DNA from: Flectonema sp. DT1601
Lineage: Eukaryota > Euglenozoa > Diplonemea > Diplonemida > Diplonemidae
Direction of reading: 5' to 3'
DNA length: 64,000 nt
Assembly: GCA_964019425.1 (NCBI GenBank)
Contig: OZ025785.1
Span: forward strand, 209,501 to 273,500
The translations under genes were made by a program, and so were the position numbers. Of the stretch, positions 50,440 through 62,852 are shown in pieces. Below the pieces are notes generated by a model, which was given only the letters and a program-made list of their open reading frames with translations, was not told the origin of the DNA and did no database searches. Each line of letters opens with the position of its first letter. Within the stretch, counting starts at the first letter, position 1.

Positions 50440-51560
50440 TCAACAGGAGGGATATCTTCAGACGAGTACATCACAGCATGATATTCGAATGTTTTCTATT
50501 TCAGCACAACTGTCTGTAGATTTGATAATATCAAAACCTTTGTATTCCATTTCCTCTCCAATGAAGAGTATATAATGTGTATATGGTGTTCTTTGTGAGA
50601 TTATAAGAAATGGTATACGTTTTAAATATTGTTTCAATACTTCATCTAGAACTTTTTCCAGGGTTTCACTTGTTGTAATGTGCGTAGTTTTGAGTGAGAA
50701 GTGAATTCTAATTGTTTCATATAAGACCAGTTGATGGAACCATCCATTTGCATCATATTTGAACATTTCTATATTGTAACATTTCTTTTCTTGTATAGCT
50801 AGTTGATCTTGTATCTTGAACATTTGTGATATTTTCACTCTCACCATTTTAAGATGGTCAGCCATAAAGTTAATGGTTGCCCATCCACATTCACCACTCT
50901 GTAAGCCTTCTGCTGGTTTGCAGTGTAGGGAAGTCAGAAATTTATTGTCAATATTATTAATATCCCAACATTCCTCATCTCCGTTGTAGTCATTGTAGTG
51001 GACTCTTGTGGATCTGCTTCCTTGGGTTTACCTGAGTCTTTATCTGGTTCAGATTTTTTGACTGAATCCGCTCCTGTATCTACCTTTTTTGGCGTAGATT
51101 CTTTTGTACTATCTTTGAAGAACAAATTTTGGATGTCAGTGTCATTGTACATTTCCGTAATTGGAAAGTAGTATCCACCTTGTGTACATCCGATCAACAT
51201 GTGGCAATCATGTTCATCGTCTCTGTTGATTACCTCACGTGCTGTCTTGCCCTTATCATAAGATAAGATACTCACGTTGATTGGAATTATCTTCTTAAAT
51301 TCATTGTAGAATTTATTTGTTTTAAAGATACCAACGCGGTATTTAATACTCAGTTCGTTCATCAGTGTCTCGGTATTTTCGTTGATATTGGCTTTACATT
51401 TTTCACATCCAGCAACATTTTTAATTATCGTTTGGCTGGCTATTTTGAATGTAGTAACCATGGTGTTGTCACTCCTCTTCAGCTTAGCATATGGAATACC
51501 TTTGTCAAGAAGGAGGTTGTAGATATCATCTCTACCAATAACCTTGTAATGCTGCTGAAT
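50440..51560 (-). pseudogene. Protease-like module plus upstream domain between the inverted arms
   Basis: The first part (to about 50934) reads YKVIGRDDIYNLLLDKGIPY, a CEKC pair, ISILSYDKGKTAREV-like strands and MLIGCTQGGYYFPITEMYN, then a Lys/Ser/Asp-rich linker. The second part, in another frame, has LQSGECGWATINFMADHL, GWFHQLVLYETIR, KRIPFLIISQRTPYTHYILF and IGEEMEYKGFDII, ending in AVMYSSEDIPP in yet another frame, so it looks broken in about two places. This is the best-preserved copy of the module also seen at 8700-9330, 20846-21476 and 31605-32000. A papain-/OTU-like cysteine peptidase (Cys of GECGW, His of THY) is inferred from motif order only. Confidence 0.5.
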
Positions 51561-54500
51561 GAGTTGAATTTCCAGGTGAGATTTGGACTGTTAGCTTTTG
51601 GCTAAGGCCCTCCCTGAAGAGCAAGAACAAAAAAACTACTCACACCTGAAGAAAACATACACAAAGAACACACTGTAAGCTGTGTGTGTATTTTGTGTTT
51701 GTCACAACAGGAGAGAAAAGAAAGAATGTCAAGGTTGGTCACCTTGCCTATCAACGCACAACATTGGTGGTCTCTACTAGACCCTGAGTGATCCCACTGG
51801 ATCTCTCATCGTTCATAGTACCCCGTGTGAAGTTATAAAATCAAAGGTAAACTATGAACTACAAATGACTTAGCCTGTTATTATAATGCCACAGGCAGGC
51901 CCTGCATTCAGCAACTATCCAGCAGTGCTTGGATGTCCTGATCTTCTTCTAAAAAAAAGAAAGAAAAACAAAACTGTAGCTGGGATCACTCAGGATCAAC
52001 AGACTACCAATGCTACCTGTTGTACTTGCTCACTATGGGGGGTGATGCCAAACACCCAGAAGTACTTAACTACTTTCCTTCTTGCTGCCCAGGAGTTTCT
52101 GACCAGAACTAATAGAAAATAAAAAGTAGATGGGAAACAATAAAAAGTAAAATGCATATAACTGAAGTTAAACAAGACAAATGAAGTAACAGATCAGAAC
52201 AGATAGGGAATAAAAAGAAAAGATATAGGCAAGCGTTATTGTAGTAAAAGATAACAAATAAACAAATGCAAGTATCAACACATGATTTAATTACACCAGC
52301 AGCTAACAAACAACATAAAATTGAAGATCAGTTGCCAGAGTATTTCAACCATGGTAGAATACTCGCCCCTCTGGCAGGGATTATCCCAGACTTGTCCTTT
52401 AATCTAGTTGGACACCATGGCTTACAACCCTTCCAGAGGGAAGCACCATTATGACTTCTATTTTTTTTCTTCAAGAAAATCATAAGGTGGGAACAAAGAA
52501 AAATGCTAAGAGGAACCCCCTATTAACACCTAAGACATCTAAACTGCAGCCCAGCCTATGCCCAATGCACTAACAGGTCATTCCCTCACACTCAGATCAA
52601 AAAATCAAAGTTCAGAGTGCATCTTAGCGTGAATGAGAGAATTTCCTCCCGCTTATTTTGAACAAAAGGGATAGGAGAAGGGATAGAAAACGAACATAAC
52701 AATAAAATTCTAAGTGAGAAACACTTAGCAGAAACACTTAGCAGCTTTTAAGGAGCTGAAAAGCAAAAAAAAAAATCTAAGTGAGAAACACTTAGTAGAA
52801 ACAATTTGTAGCTAATTAAGCTGAAAATAAAAAAATAAAAAATTTCTAAGTGAGAAATACTTAGCAACTTTTAGAACAAATATTTCAGTAAATAACCTGT
52901 AATGATTAAACCATTACAAGTTTGATGCCAAAACTGACAAGGACTGAGTTGAATTTCCAGGTGAGATTTGGACTGTTAGCTTTTGGCTAAGGCCCTCCCT
53001 GAAGAGCAAGAACAAAAAAACTACTCACACCTGAAGAAAACATACACAAAGAACACACTGTAAGCTGTGTGTGTATTTTGTGTTTGTCACAACAGGAGAG
53101 AAAAGAAAGAATGTCAAGGTTGGTCACCTTGCCTATCAACGCACAACATTGGTGGTCTCTACTAGACCCTGAGTGATCCCACTGGATCTCTCATCGTTCA
53201 TAGTACCCTGTGTGAAGTTATAAAATCAAAGGTAAACTATGAACTACAAATGACTTAGCCTGTTATTATAATGCCACAGGCAGGCCCTGCATTCAGCAAC
53301 TATCCAGCAGTGCTTGGATGTCCTGATCTTCTTCTAAAAAAAAGAAAGAAAAACAAAACTGTAGCTGGGATCACTCAGGATCAACAGACTACCAATGCTA
53401 CCTGTTGTACTTGCTCACTATGGGGGGTGATGCCAAACACCCAGAAGTACTTAACTACTTTCCTTCTTGCTGCCCAGGAGTTTCTGACCAGAACTAATAG
53501 AAAATAAAAAGTAGATGGGAAACAATAAAAAGTAAAATGCATATAACTGAAGTTAAACAAGACAAATGAAGTAACAGATCAGAACAGATAGGGAATAAAA
53601 AGAAAAGATATAGGCAAGCGTTATTGTAGTAAAAGATAACAAATAAACAAATGCAAGTATCAACACATGATTTAATTACACCAGCAGCTAACAAACAACA
53701 TAAAATTGAAGATCAGTTGCCAGAGTATTTCAACCATGGTAGAATACTCGCCCCTCTGGCAGGGATTATCCCAGACTTGTCCTTTAATCTAGTTGGACAC
53801 CATGGCTTACAACCCTTCCAGAGGGAAGCACCATTATGACTTCTATTTTTTTTCTTCAAGAAAATCATAAGGTGGGAACAAAGAAAAATGCTAAGAGGAA
53901 CCCCCTATTAACACCTAAGACATCTAAACTGCAGCCCAGCCTATGCCCAATGCACTAACAGGTCATTCCCTCACACTCAGATCAAAAAATCAAAGTTCAG
54001 AGTGCATCTTAGCGTGAATGAGAGAATTTCCTCCCGCTTATTTTGAACAAAAGGTTGAATTACCAGGTGAGATTTGGACAGTTAGCTTTTGGCTAAGGCC
54101 CTCCCTGAAGAGCAAGAACAGAAAAACTACTCACACCTGAAGAAAACATACACAAAGAACACACTGTAAGCTGTGTGTGTATTTTGTGTTTGTCACAACA
54201 GGAGAGAAAAGAAAGAATGTCAAGGTTGGTCACCTTGCCTATCAACGCACAACATTGGTGGTCTCTACTAGACCCTGAGTGATCCCACTGGATCTCTCAT
54301 CGTTCATAGTACCCTGTGTGAAGTTATAAAATCAAAGGTAAACTATGAACTACAAATGACTTAGCCTGTTATTATAATGCCACAGGCAGGCCCTGCATTC
54401 AGCAACTATCCAGCAGTGCTTGGATGTCCTGATCTTCTTCTAAAAAAAAGAAAGAAAAACAAAACTGTAGCTGGGATCACTCAGGATCAACAGACTACCA

Positions 54501-57475
54501 ATGCTACCTGTTGTACTTGCTCACTATGGGGGGTGATGCCAAACACCCAGAAGTACTAAACTGCTTTCCTTCTTGCTGCCCAGGAGTTTCTGACCAGAAC
54601 TAATAGAAAATAAAAAGTAGATGGGAAACAATAAAAAGTAAAATGGATATAACTGAAGTTAAACAAGACAAATGAAGTAACAGACCAGAACAGAAAGAGG
54701 ATTGTAATAGAAGATTACAAATAAAAAAGTGCAAGTATCAACACATAATCAAGATACACCAGCAGCTAACAAACAACATAAAATTGAAGATCAGTTGCCA
54801 GAGTATTTCAACCATGGTAGAATACTCGCCCCTCTGGCAGGGATTATCCCAGACTTGTCCTTTAATTTAGTTGGACACCATGGCTTACAACCCTTCCAGA
54901 GGGAAGCACCATTATGACTTCTATTTTTTTTCTTCAAGAAAATCATAAGGTGGTAACAAAGAAAAATGCTAAGAGGAACCCCTTATTAACACCTAAGACA
55001 TCTAAACTGCAGCCCAGCTTATGCCCAATGCACTAACAGGTCATTCCCTCACACTCAGATCAAAAAATCAAAGTTCAGAGTGCATCTTAGCATGAATGAG
55101 AGAAATTTCTCATCGCTTTTTTTGAACAAAAGGGATAGAAGAGGGGATAGAAAACGAACATAACAATAAAATTCTAAGTGAGAAACACTTAGCAGAAACA
55201 CTTAGCAGCTTTTAAGGAGCTGAAAAGCAAAAAAAAAATCTAAGTGAGAAACACTTAGTAGAAACAATTCGTAGCTAATTAAGCTGAAAATAAAAAAATA
55301 AAAAATTTCTAAGTGAGAAATACTTAGCAACTTTTAGAACAAATATTTCAGTAAATAACCTGTAATGATTAAACCATTACAGGTTTGATGTCAAAACTGA
55401 CAAGGACTGAGTTGAATTACCAGGTGAGATTTGGACAGTTAGCTTTTGGCTAAGGCCCTCCCTGAAGAGCAAGAACAGAAAAACTACTCACACCTGAAGA
55501 AAACATACACAAAGAACACACTGTAAGCTGTGTGTGTATTTTGTGTTTGTCACAACAGGAGAGAAAAGAAAGAATGTCAAGGTTGGTCACCTTGCCTATC
55601 AACGCACAACATTGGTGGTCTCTACTAGACCCTGAGTGATCCCACTGGATCTCTCATCGTTCATAGTACCCTGTGTGAAGTTATAAAATCAAAGGTAAAC
55701 TATGAACTACAAATGACTTAGCCTGTTATTATAATGCCACAGGCAGGCCCTGCATTCAGCAACTATCCAGCAGTGCTTGGATGTCCTGATCTTCTTCTAA
55801 AAAAAAGAAAGAAAAACAAAACTGTAGCTGGGATCACTCAGGATCAACAGACTACCAATGCTACCTGTTGTACTTGCTCACTATGGGGGGTGATGCCAAA
55901 CACCCAGAAGTACTAAACTGCTTTCCTTCTTGCTGCCCAGGAGTTTCTGACCAGAACTAATAGAAAATAAAAAGTAGATGGGAAACAATAAAAAGTAAAA
56001 TGGATATAACTGAAGTTAAACAAGACAAATGAAGTAACAGACCAGAACAGAAAGAGGATTGTAATAGAAGATTACAAATAAAAAAGTGCAAGTATCAACA
56101 CATAATCAAGATACACCAGCAGCTAACAAACAACATAAAATTGAAGATCAGTTGCCAGAGTATTTCAACCATGGTAGAATACTCGCCCCTCTGGCAGGGA
56201 TTATCCCAGACTTGTCCTTTAATTTAGTTGGACACCATGGCTTACAACCCTTCCAGAGGGAAGCACCATTATGACTTCTATTTTTTTTCTTCAAGAAAAT
56301 CATAAGGTGGTAACAAAGAAAAATGCTAAGAGGAACCCCTTATTAACACCTAAGACATCTAAACTGCAGCCCAGCTTATGCCCAATGCACTAACAGGTCA
56401 TTCCCTCACACTCAGATCAAAAAATCAAAGTTCAGAGTGCATCTTAGCATGAATGAGAGAAATTTCTCATCGCTTTTTTTGAACAAAAGGGATAGAAGAG
56501 GGGATAGAAAACGAACATAACAATAAAATTCTAAGTGAGAAACACTTAGCAGAAACACTTAGCAGCTTTTAAGGAGCTGAAAAGCAAAAAAAAAATCTAA
56601 GTGAGAAACACTTAGTAGAAACAATTCGTAGCTAATTAAGCTGAAAATAAAAAAATAAAAAATTTCTAAGTGAGAAATACTTAGCAACTTTTAGAACAAA
56701 TATTTCAGTAAATAACCTGTAATGATTAAACCATTACAGGTTTGATGTCAAAACTGACAAGGACTGAGTTGAATTACCAGGTGAGATTTGGACAGTTAGC
56801 TTTTGGCTAAGGCCCTCCCTGAAGAGCAAGAACAGAAAAACTACTCACACCTGAAGAAAACATACACAAAGAACACACTGTAAGCTGTGTGTGTATTTTG
56901 TGTTTGTCACAACAGGAGAGAAAAGAAAGAATGTCAAGGTTGGTCACCTTGCCTATCAACGCACAACATTGGTGGTCTCTACTAGACCCTGAGTGATCCC
57001 ACTGGATCTCTCATCGTTCATAGTACCCTGTGTGAAGTTATAAAATCAAAGGTAAACTATGAACTACAAATGACTTAGCCTGTTATTATAATGCCACAGG
57101 CAGGCCCTGCATTCAGCAACTATCCAGCAGTGCTTGGATGTCCTGATCTTCTTCTAAAAAAAAGAAAGAAAAACAAAACTGTAGCTGGGATCACTCAGGA
57201 TCAACAGACTACCAATGCTACCTGTTGTACTTGCTCACTATGGGGGGTGATGCCAAACACCCAGAAGTACTAAACTGCTTTCCTTCTTGCTGCCCAGGAG
57301 TTTCTGACCAGAACTAATAGAAAATAAAAAGTAGATGGGAAACAATAAAAAGTAAAATGGATATAACTGAAGTTAAACAAGACAAATGAAGTAACAGACC
57401 AGAACAGAAAGAGGATTGTAATAGAAGATTACAAATAAAAAAGTGCAAGTATCAACACATAATCAAGATACACCT
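51560..57475 (+). repeat. Right inverted arm amplified into ~5 tandem units
   Basis: Units start at about 51564, 52949, 54054, 55411 and 56768 with TTGAATT[T/A]CCAGGTGAG. Lengths are 1385, 1105, 1357, 1357 and a last one cut at 57475 by the hairpin repeat. The second unit lacks the ~280-bp hairpin tail. The third, fourth and fifth share derived differences (for example TTGAATTACC, ACTAAACTGC), so they come from a later amplification of one unit. Each unit encodes the same short peptides (MPQAGPAFSNYPAV..., QVSTH...), which are not convincing genes. Confidence 0.9.
52698..52935 (+). repeat. Hairpin tail of the tandem unit (CTAAGTG stems)
   Basis: Three copies of CTAAGTG-AGAAA-CACTTAG-type stems (the third is CTAAGT/ACTTAG), each followed by a short AGCT...AGCT element, then a terminal stem TGTAATG-ATTAAAC-CATTACA. 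Repeated at about 55172-55395 and 56529-56752, where the last stem is extended to 9 bp. Confidence 0.7.
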
Positions 57476-58065
57476 TTCTTTTTCCTTCTTGTCAAGTGAT
57501 CGCTCCACTCGTCGATCACCAAAACCGATTGTATTTATATCTGTTCTTTTCTCAACGATCGGCTATACCGACCATTTTTTTTTTTATAAATAATTGTTTT
57601 CTTCTTCTCGACGATCAGTTCCAATTGATCGACCTTTTTTTTTTTTTTCCTTTATTCCTTCCATCCCTCCCGCTCCCCTAATTTTAAATAAAAACAAGAT
57701 CAGCTCAGCTTGATCGTTAATCTTTTTTTCTTTTTTAATTTAAACTGATTGTATTTATATCTGTTTATTTTTCTCAACGATCGGCTATACCGATCAACCT
57801 TTAAAATAATTTCTTCTTCTCGACGATCAGATCCAAATGATCAACCTTTTCTTTTTTTTTCCTCTATTCCTTCCATCCCTCCCGCTCCCCTATTTGTAAT
57901 AAAAACAAGATCAGCTCAGCTTGATCGTTAATTTTTTTTCTTTCTTTTTTGTTGGTCCTAGTCAAGACCTTAAACTGACTAACCGGTCTTAATTTTAAAT
58001 AAGTGTTAACCTAGTTTCTCTTTTCCTTTTCAATTTCCTTTTAATACTTTCTATCTGGTCTGTTA
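57476..58065 (-). repeat. Inverted copy of the second hairpin module (left flank)
   Basis: Reverse complement of parts of 61605-62405, including the GATCGG/CCGATC stems, the AGCTGAGC stems and the GGTCCTAGTCAAGACC hairpin. Together they make an inverted pair of 0.6-0.8 kb flanking 3.5 kb of leader and hairpin array. The left junction at 57475 interrupts the last tandem unit. Confidence 0.8.
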
Positions 58066-58464
58066 AAAGAATTTCGATAAGTGGGAAGTAACGGACTGGG
58101 AGCTTTTGGCTCCTGCCCTATTCCCGACGTAAACTTTCTTTTTATTTTTTTTTTTTTTTTAACAGGCCCAAAGGGCGACAATGATGGTTGCTGACCAAGG
58201 AATAATATTCAAATGAATTTTCGTTTCAAAGAAACGAACAGAATTAAGAGAGAGGTAGAGAAAAAAAAAAAAAAAAAAAAAAAGAAAGAATAGAAAAAAA
58301 ATATGAAGAGGAAATAATCAAACATGAAAAAAAAAAAAAAAAATAAAATATAAATAAAAAACGTTGTATGAAAAAGGAAAAAAAGAAAAAAAAAAGACCA
58401 GAAAAGGAAAGAGAAAATGAAAAGGTATAATATTATTGTGGGGATATGAGGATAGCAGGGAGAT

Positions 58465-58502
<38 letters not shown>

Positions 58503-58509
58503 TTATTAT

Positions 58510-58755
58510 TTAAAAAAAGGAAACAATCAGTTTAGCGTCTCGATCAGGACGGAAAATAGAAATTAATCGACATAGTCGATCGATAGAAAAAAAACAATGA
58601 TAACATTGTTTATTCCTTTTTTTTTTTTTTTTTTTTATTCTTTTTATTTATTTTTAAAGAAAAAACAATCAGTTTAGCGTCCTGACCAGGACGGAAAATT
58701 GAAAGTGATCCACATAGTCGATCGATAGAAAAAAGACAATGATAACATTGTTTAT

Positions 58756-58788
<33 letters not shown>

Positions 58789-59180
58789 CTTTTAATTATT
58801 TTAAAGAAAAAACAATCAGTTTAGCGTCTTGACCAGGACGGAAAATAGAAAGTGATCGACATAGTCGATCGATAAAAAACAATGATAACATTGTTTATTC
58901 CTTTTTTTTTTCTTTTTTTTTTATTCTTTTTATTTATTTTTAAAGAAAAAACAATCAGTTTAGCGTCCTGACCAGGACGGAAAATAGAAAGTAATCGACA
59001 TAGTCGATCGATAAAAAAAAAACAATGATAACATTGTTTATTCCTTTTTTTTTTCTTTTTTTTTATTCTTTTTATTTATTTTTAAAGAAAAAACAATCAG
59101 TTTAGCGTCCTGACCAGGACGGAAAATTGAAAGTGATCGACATAGTCGATCGATAAAAAAACAATGATAACATTGTTTAT

Positions 59181-59211
<31 letters not shown>

Positions 59212-59986
59212 CCTTTTAATTATTTTTTAAAGAAAAAACAATCAGTTTAGCGTCTTGACCAGGACGGAAAATAGAAAGTGATCGACATAGTCGATCGATA
59301 AAAAACAATGATAACATTGTTTATTCTTTTTTTTTTTTTTTTTTTTTTTTAATCCTTTTTATTATTTTAAAGAAAAAACAATCAGTTTAGCGTCTTGACC
59401 AGGACGGAAAATAGAAAGTGATCGACATAGTCGATCGATAAAAAAACAATGATAACATTGTTTATTCTTTTTTTTTTTTTTTTTTTAAATTCTTTTTATT
59501 TATTTTTAAAGAAAAAAAACGGAAAATAAAAATTAGTCGACAAAGTCGAACGATAAAAAAAAACAATGATAACATTGTTTATTCTTTTTTTTTTTGTTTT
59601 TTTTTATATTCTTTTTTATTAATTTTGAAAAAAAAACAATCAGTTTAGCGTCTTGACCAGGACGGAAAATAGAAAGTAATCGACATAGTCGATCGATAAA
59701 AAAAACAATGATAACATTGTTTACTCTTTTTTTTTTTTTTTTTTAAATTCTTTTTATTTTAAAAAGAAAAAAAAACGGAAAATAGAAATTAGTCAACAAA
59801 GTCGAACGATAAAAAAAAAAACAATGATAACATTGTTTATTCTTTTTTTTTTATTTTTTTTTTTATATTCTTTTTTATTAATTTTGAAAAAAAAAACAAT
59901 CAGTTTAGCGTCTTGACCAGGACGGAAAATAGAAAGTGATCGACATAGTCGATCGATAAAAAAAAAACAATGATAACATTGTTTAT

Positions 59987-60023
<37 letters not shown>

Positions 60024-61080
60024 CTTTTTTTTTTTTTAAAGAAAAAACAATCAGTTTAGCGTCTTGACCAGGACGGAAAATAGAAAGTAATCGACATAGT
60101 CGATCGATAAAAAAAACAATGATAACATTGTTTATTCTTTTTTTTTTTTTTTTTAAATCTTTTTATTTATTTTTTAAAAAGAAAAAAAAAAAACGGAAAA
60201 TAGAAATTAGTCAACAACGTCGAACGATAAAAAAAAAAACAATGATAACATTGTTTATTCTTTTTTTTTTTATTTTTTTTTGTATTCTTTTTTATTAATT
60301 TTGAAAAAAAAACAATCAGTTTTGCGTCTTGACCAGGACGGAAAATAGAAAGTGATCGACATAGTCGATCGATAAAAAAACAATGATAACATTGTTTATT
60401 CTTTTTTTTTTTTTTTTTTTTTTTAAATCCTTTTTATTATTTTTAAAGAAAAAACAATCAGTTTAGCGTCTTGACCAGGACGAAAAATAGAAAGTGATCG
60501 ACATAGTCGATCGATAAAAAAACAATGATAACATTGTTTATTCTTTTTTTTTTTTTTCTTCTTTTTTTTAAATCCTTCTTTTTATTTTTTAAAGAAAAAA
60601 CAATCAGTTTAGCGTCTTGACCAGGACGGAAAATAGAAAGTAATCGACATAGTCGATCGATAAAATAAAAACAATGATAACATTGTTTATTCCTTTTTTT
60701 TTTTTTTTTATTCTTTTTATTTATTTTTAAAGAAAAAAACGGAAAATAGAAAGTAATCGACATAGTCGATCGATAAAAAAACAATGATAACATTGTTTAT
60801 TCTTTTTTTTTTTTTTTTTTTTTTAAATTCTTTTTATTTATTTTTTAAGAAAAAAACGGAGAATAGAAATTAGTCGACAAAGTCGAACGATAAAAAAACA
60901 ATGATAACATTGTTTATTCTTTTTTTTATTTTTTTTTTTATATTCTTTTTTATTAATTTTGAAAAAAAAAAAAAAACAATCAGTTTAGCGTCTTGACCAG
61001 GACGGAAAATAGAAAGTAATCGACATAGTCGATCGATAAAAATACAATGATAACATTGTTTAATCTTTTATAATTTTTTA
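58510..61080 (+). repeat. Hairpin-array satellite, ~19 units
   Basis: About 19 occurrences of ACAATGATAACATTGT at 105-150-bp spacing. Most units carry three perfect short hairpins; a short unit type lacks the first and has TCGAC-AAA-GTCGA in the second. Long T-runs after the third hairpin and A-runs before the first could pair across units. Poly-T length varies strongly between units. Confidence 0.85.
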
Positions 61081-61669
61081 TTTTTTTTTTTGTTTTAAAA
61101 AAAAAAAAAAAAAACAAGCGGAATTGATCATAATGGGTGGTAGGGGTTGTTATAACTTCGTTTGAAAATTCTTCTTTTTTGATTTCTTTTTTTTTTTCTT
61201 TTTACAGGAGTTAAGATCACTTTCAGGAGACAACACATTAACAAGAGCAGCAAGCAGAGTTGACACTATCAATTCAAATTTGAAATACCGGGAATTAATT
61301 TACAAGGAGGTATCTCAAGTGACTTGGTATCTCTAGCGTGTCGGTATCTCTGGAGTGCTGGTATCTCGTATGTGCGTTGGTATCTCATGAGTGATGGTAT
61401 CTCTTGTGCATTAGAGAAACGAAAAAGAATGTCATGACCATGACGGAAGAATTGAGGAATTGAGTTAACATGTTCAATTTAACTTATTTAAACTTTTTTT
61501 TTTTTTTTAACAGACCGTAACTATTTGAAAATAAAATGTAGATGGGAAACAGTGAAAAGTAAAATGGATGATAAAATTAAATGAGAAATATGACATAACA
61601 GACCAGATAGAGAGTATTAAAAGGAAATTGAAAAGGAAAAGAGAAACTAGGTTAACACTTATTTAAAAT

Positions 61670-62405
61670 TAAGACCGGTTAGTCAGTTTAAGGTCTTGAC
61701 TAGGACCAACAAAAAAGAAAGAAAAAAAAATTTAACGATCAAGCTGAGCTGATCTTGTTTTTATTACAAATAGGGGAGCGGGAGGGATGGAAGGAATAGA
61801 GGAAAAAAAAAAGAAAAGGTTGATCAATTGGATCTGATCGTCGAGAAGAGGAAATTTTTTTAAAGGTTGATCGGTATAGCCGATCGTTGAGAAAAATAAA
61901 CAGATATAAATACAATCAGTTTAAATTAAAAAAAGAAAAAAAGATTAACGATCAAGCTGAGCTGATCTTGTTTTTATTACAAATAGGGGAGCGGGAGGGA
62001 TGGAAGGAATAGAGGAAAAAAAAAGAAAAGGTTGATCAATTGGATCTGATCGTCGAGAAGAAGAAATTATTTTAAAGGTTGATCGGTATAGCCGATCGTC
62101 GAGAAAAATAAACAGATATAAATACAATCAGTTTAAATTAAAAAAAGAAAAAAAGATTAACGATCAAGCTGAGCTGATCTTGTTTTTATTTAAAATTAGG
62201 GGAGCGGGAGGGATGGAAGGAATAAAGGAAAAAAAAAAAAAAAAAAGGTCGATCAATTGGATCTGATCGTCGAGAAGAAGAAAACAATTATTTATAAAAA
62301 AAAAATGGTCGGTATAGCCGATCGTTGAGAAAAGAACAGATATAAATACAATCGGTTTTGGTGATCGACGAGTGGAGCGATCACTTGACAAGAAGGAAAA
62401 AGAAA
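61670..62405 (+). repeat. Second hairpin module, right copy, three units
   Basis: Three units of about 210-260 bp with GATCA/TGATC, GATCGG/CCGATC and, in the last, TGATCG/CGATCA stems. Homologous to 35690-36260 and inverted relative to 57476-58065. 62406-62850 beyond it is AT-rich, low-complexity sequence shared with 36260-36690 and shows no gene. Confidence 0.75.
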
Positions 62406-62852
62406 GGACCGATTAATTGGGGCTTTGATTGTATTCCCAAGGCATGTTTTTTTTTTTTTTTTTTTTATTATTCATTTACATTATTATTTTTTTTTTTTTT
62501 TTTTAAATTAATAATCACATTTTGTTCAAAAATATTTCATATTAGAGTAAAAGAAAAAGAAAAAAAGAAATAAGAGAAAAAAAAAAAAAAAAAAAACCAT
62601 TGCTGGCCCCCTCACCACTCATAGAGGATGAGGAGGCCAGTAAGGCGTCACTCAAATCTATGCCAAGCCTTGGGAACTTGGATTGGGGTTTAGACCATTT
62701 ATAATTAACAATTAACAATTAACCTGATTAACGTTATGATCTGACGGACATAAACATATCGATAAAATAATACAAACAAAAACGAACAATAAATAATAAA
62801 TAAGCTAAAAAACTAACTAAACAAAGTGATGTGAAAGTAAGGAAAAAGAGAA

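Noticed and set aside
51886-57273. Repeated 60-78-residue plus-strand frames in the tandem units as a gene family
   Set aside because: They follow the repeat exactly, have no domain, and are cut or altered freely between units; the inverted arm carries the same frames.
60458-60793. Minus-strand open frame across hairpin-array units
   Set aside because: Encodes only translations of poly-A/T and repeated hairpins; the repeat structure explains it.
58510-61080. Regularly spaced palindromic repeats, superficially like a CRISPR array
   Set aside because: The spacers are homopolymer tracts, units differ in length and content, there are no cas genes, and the DNA is eukaryotic.
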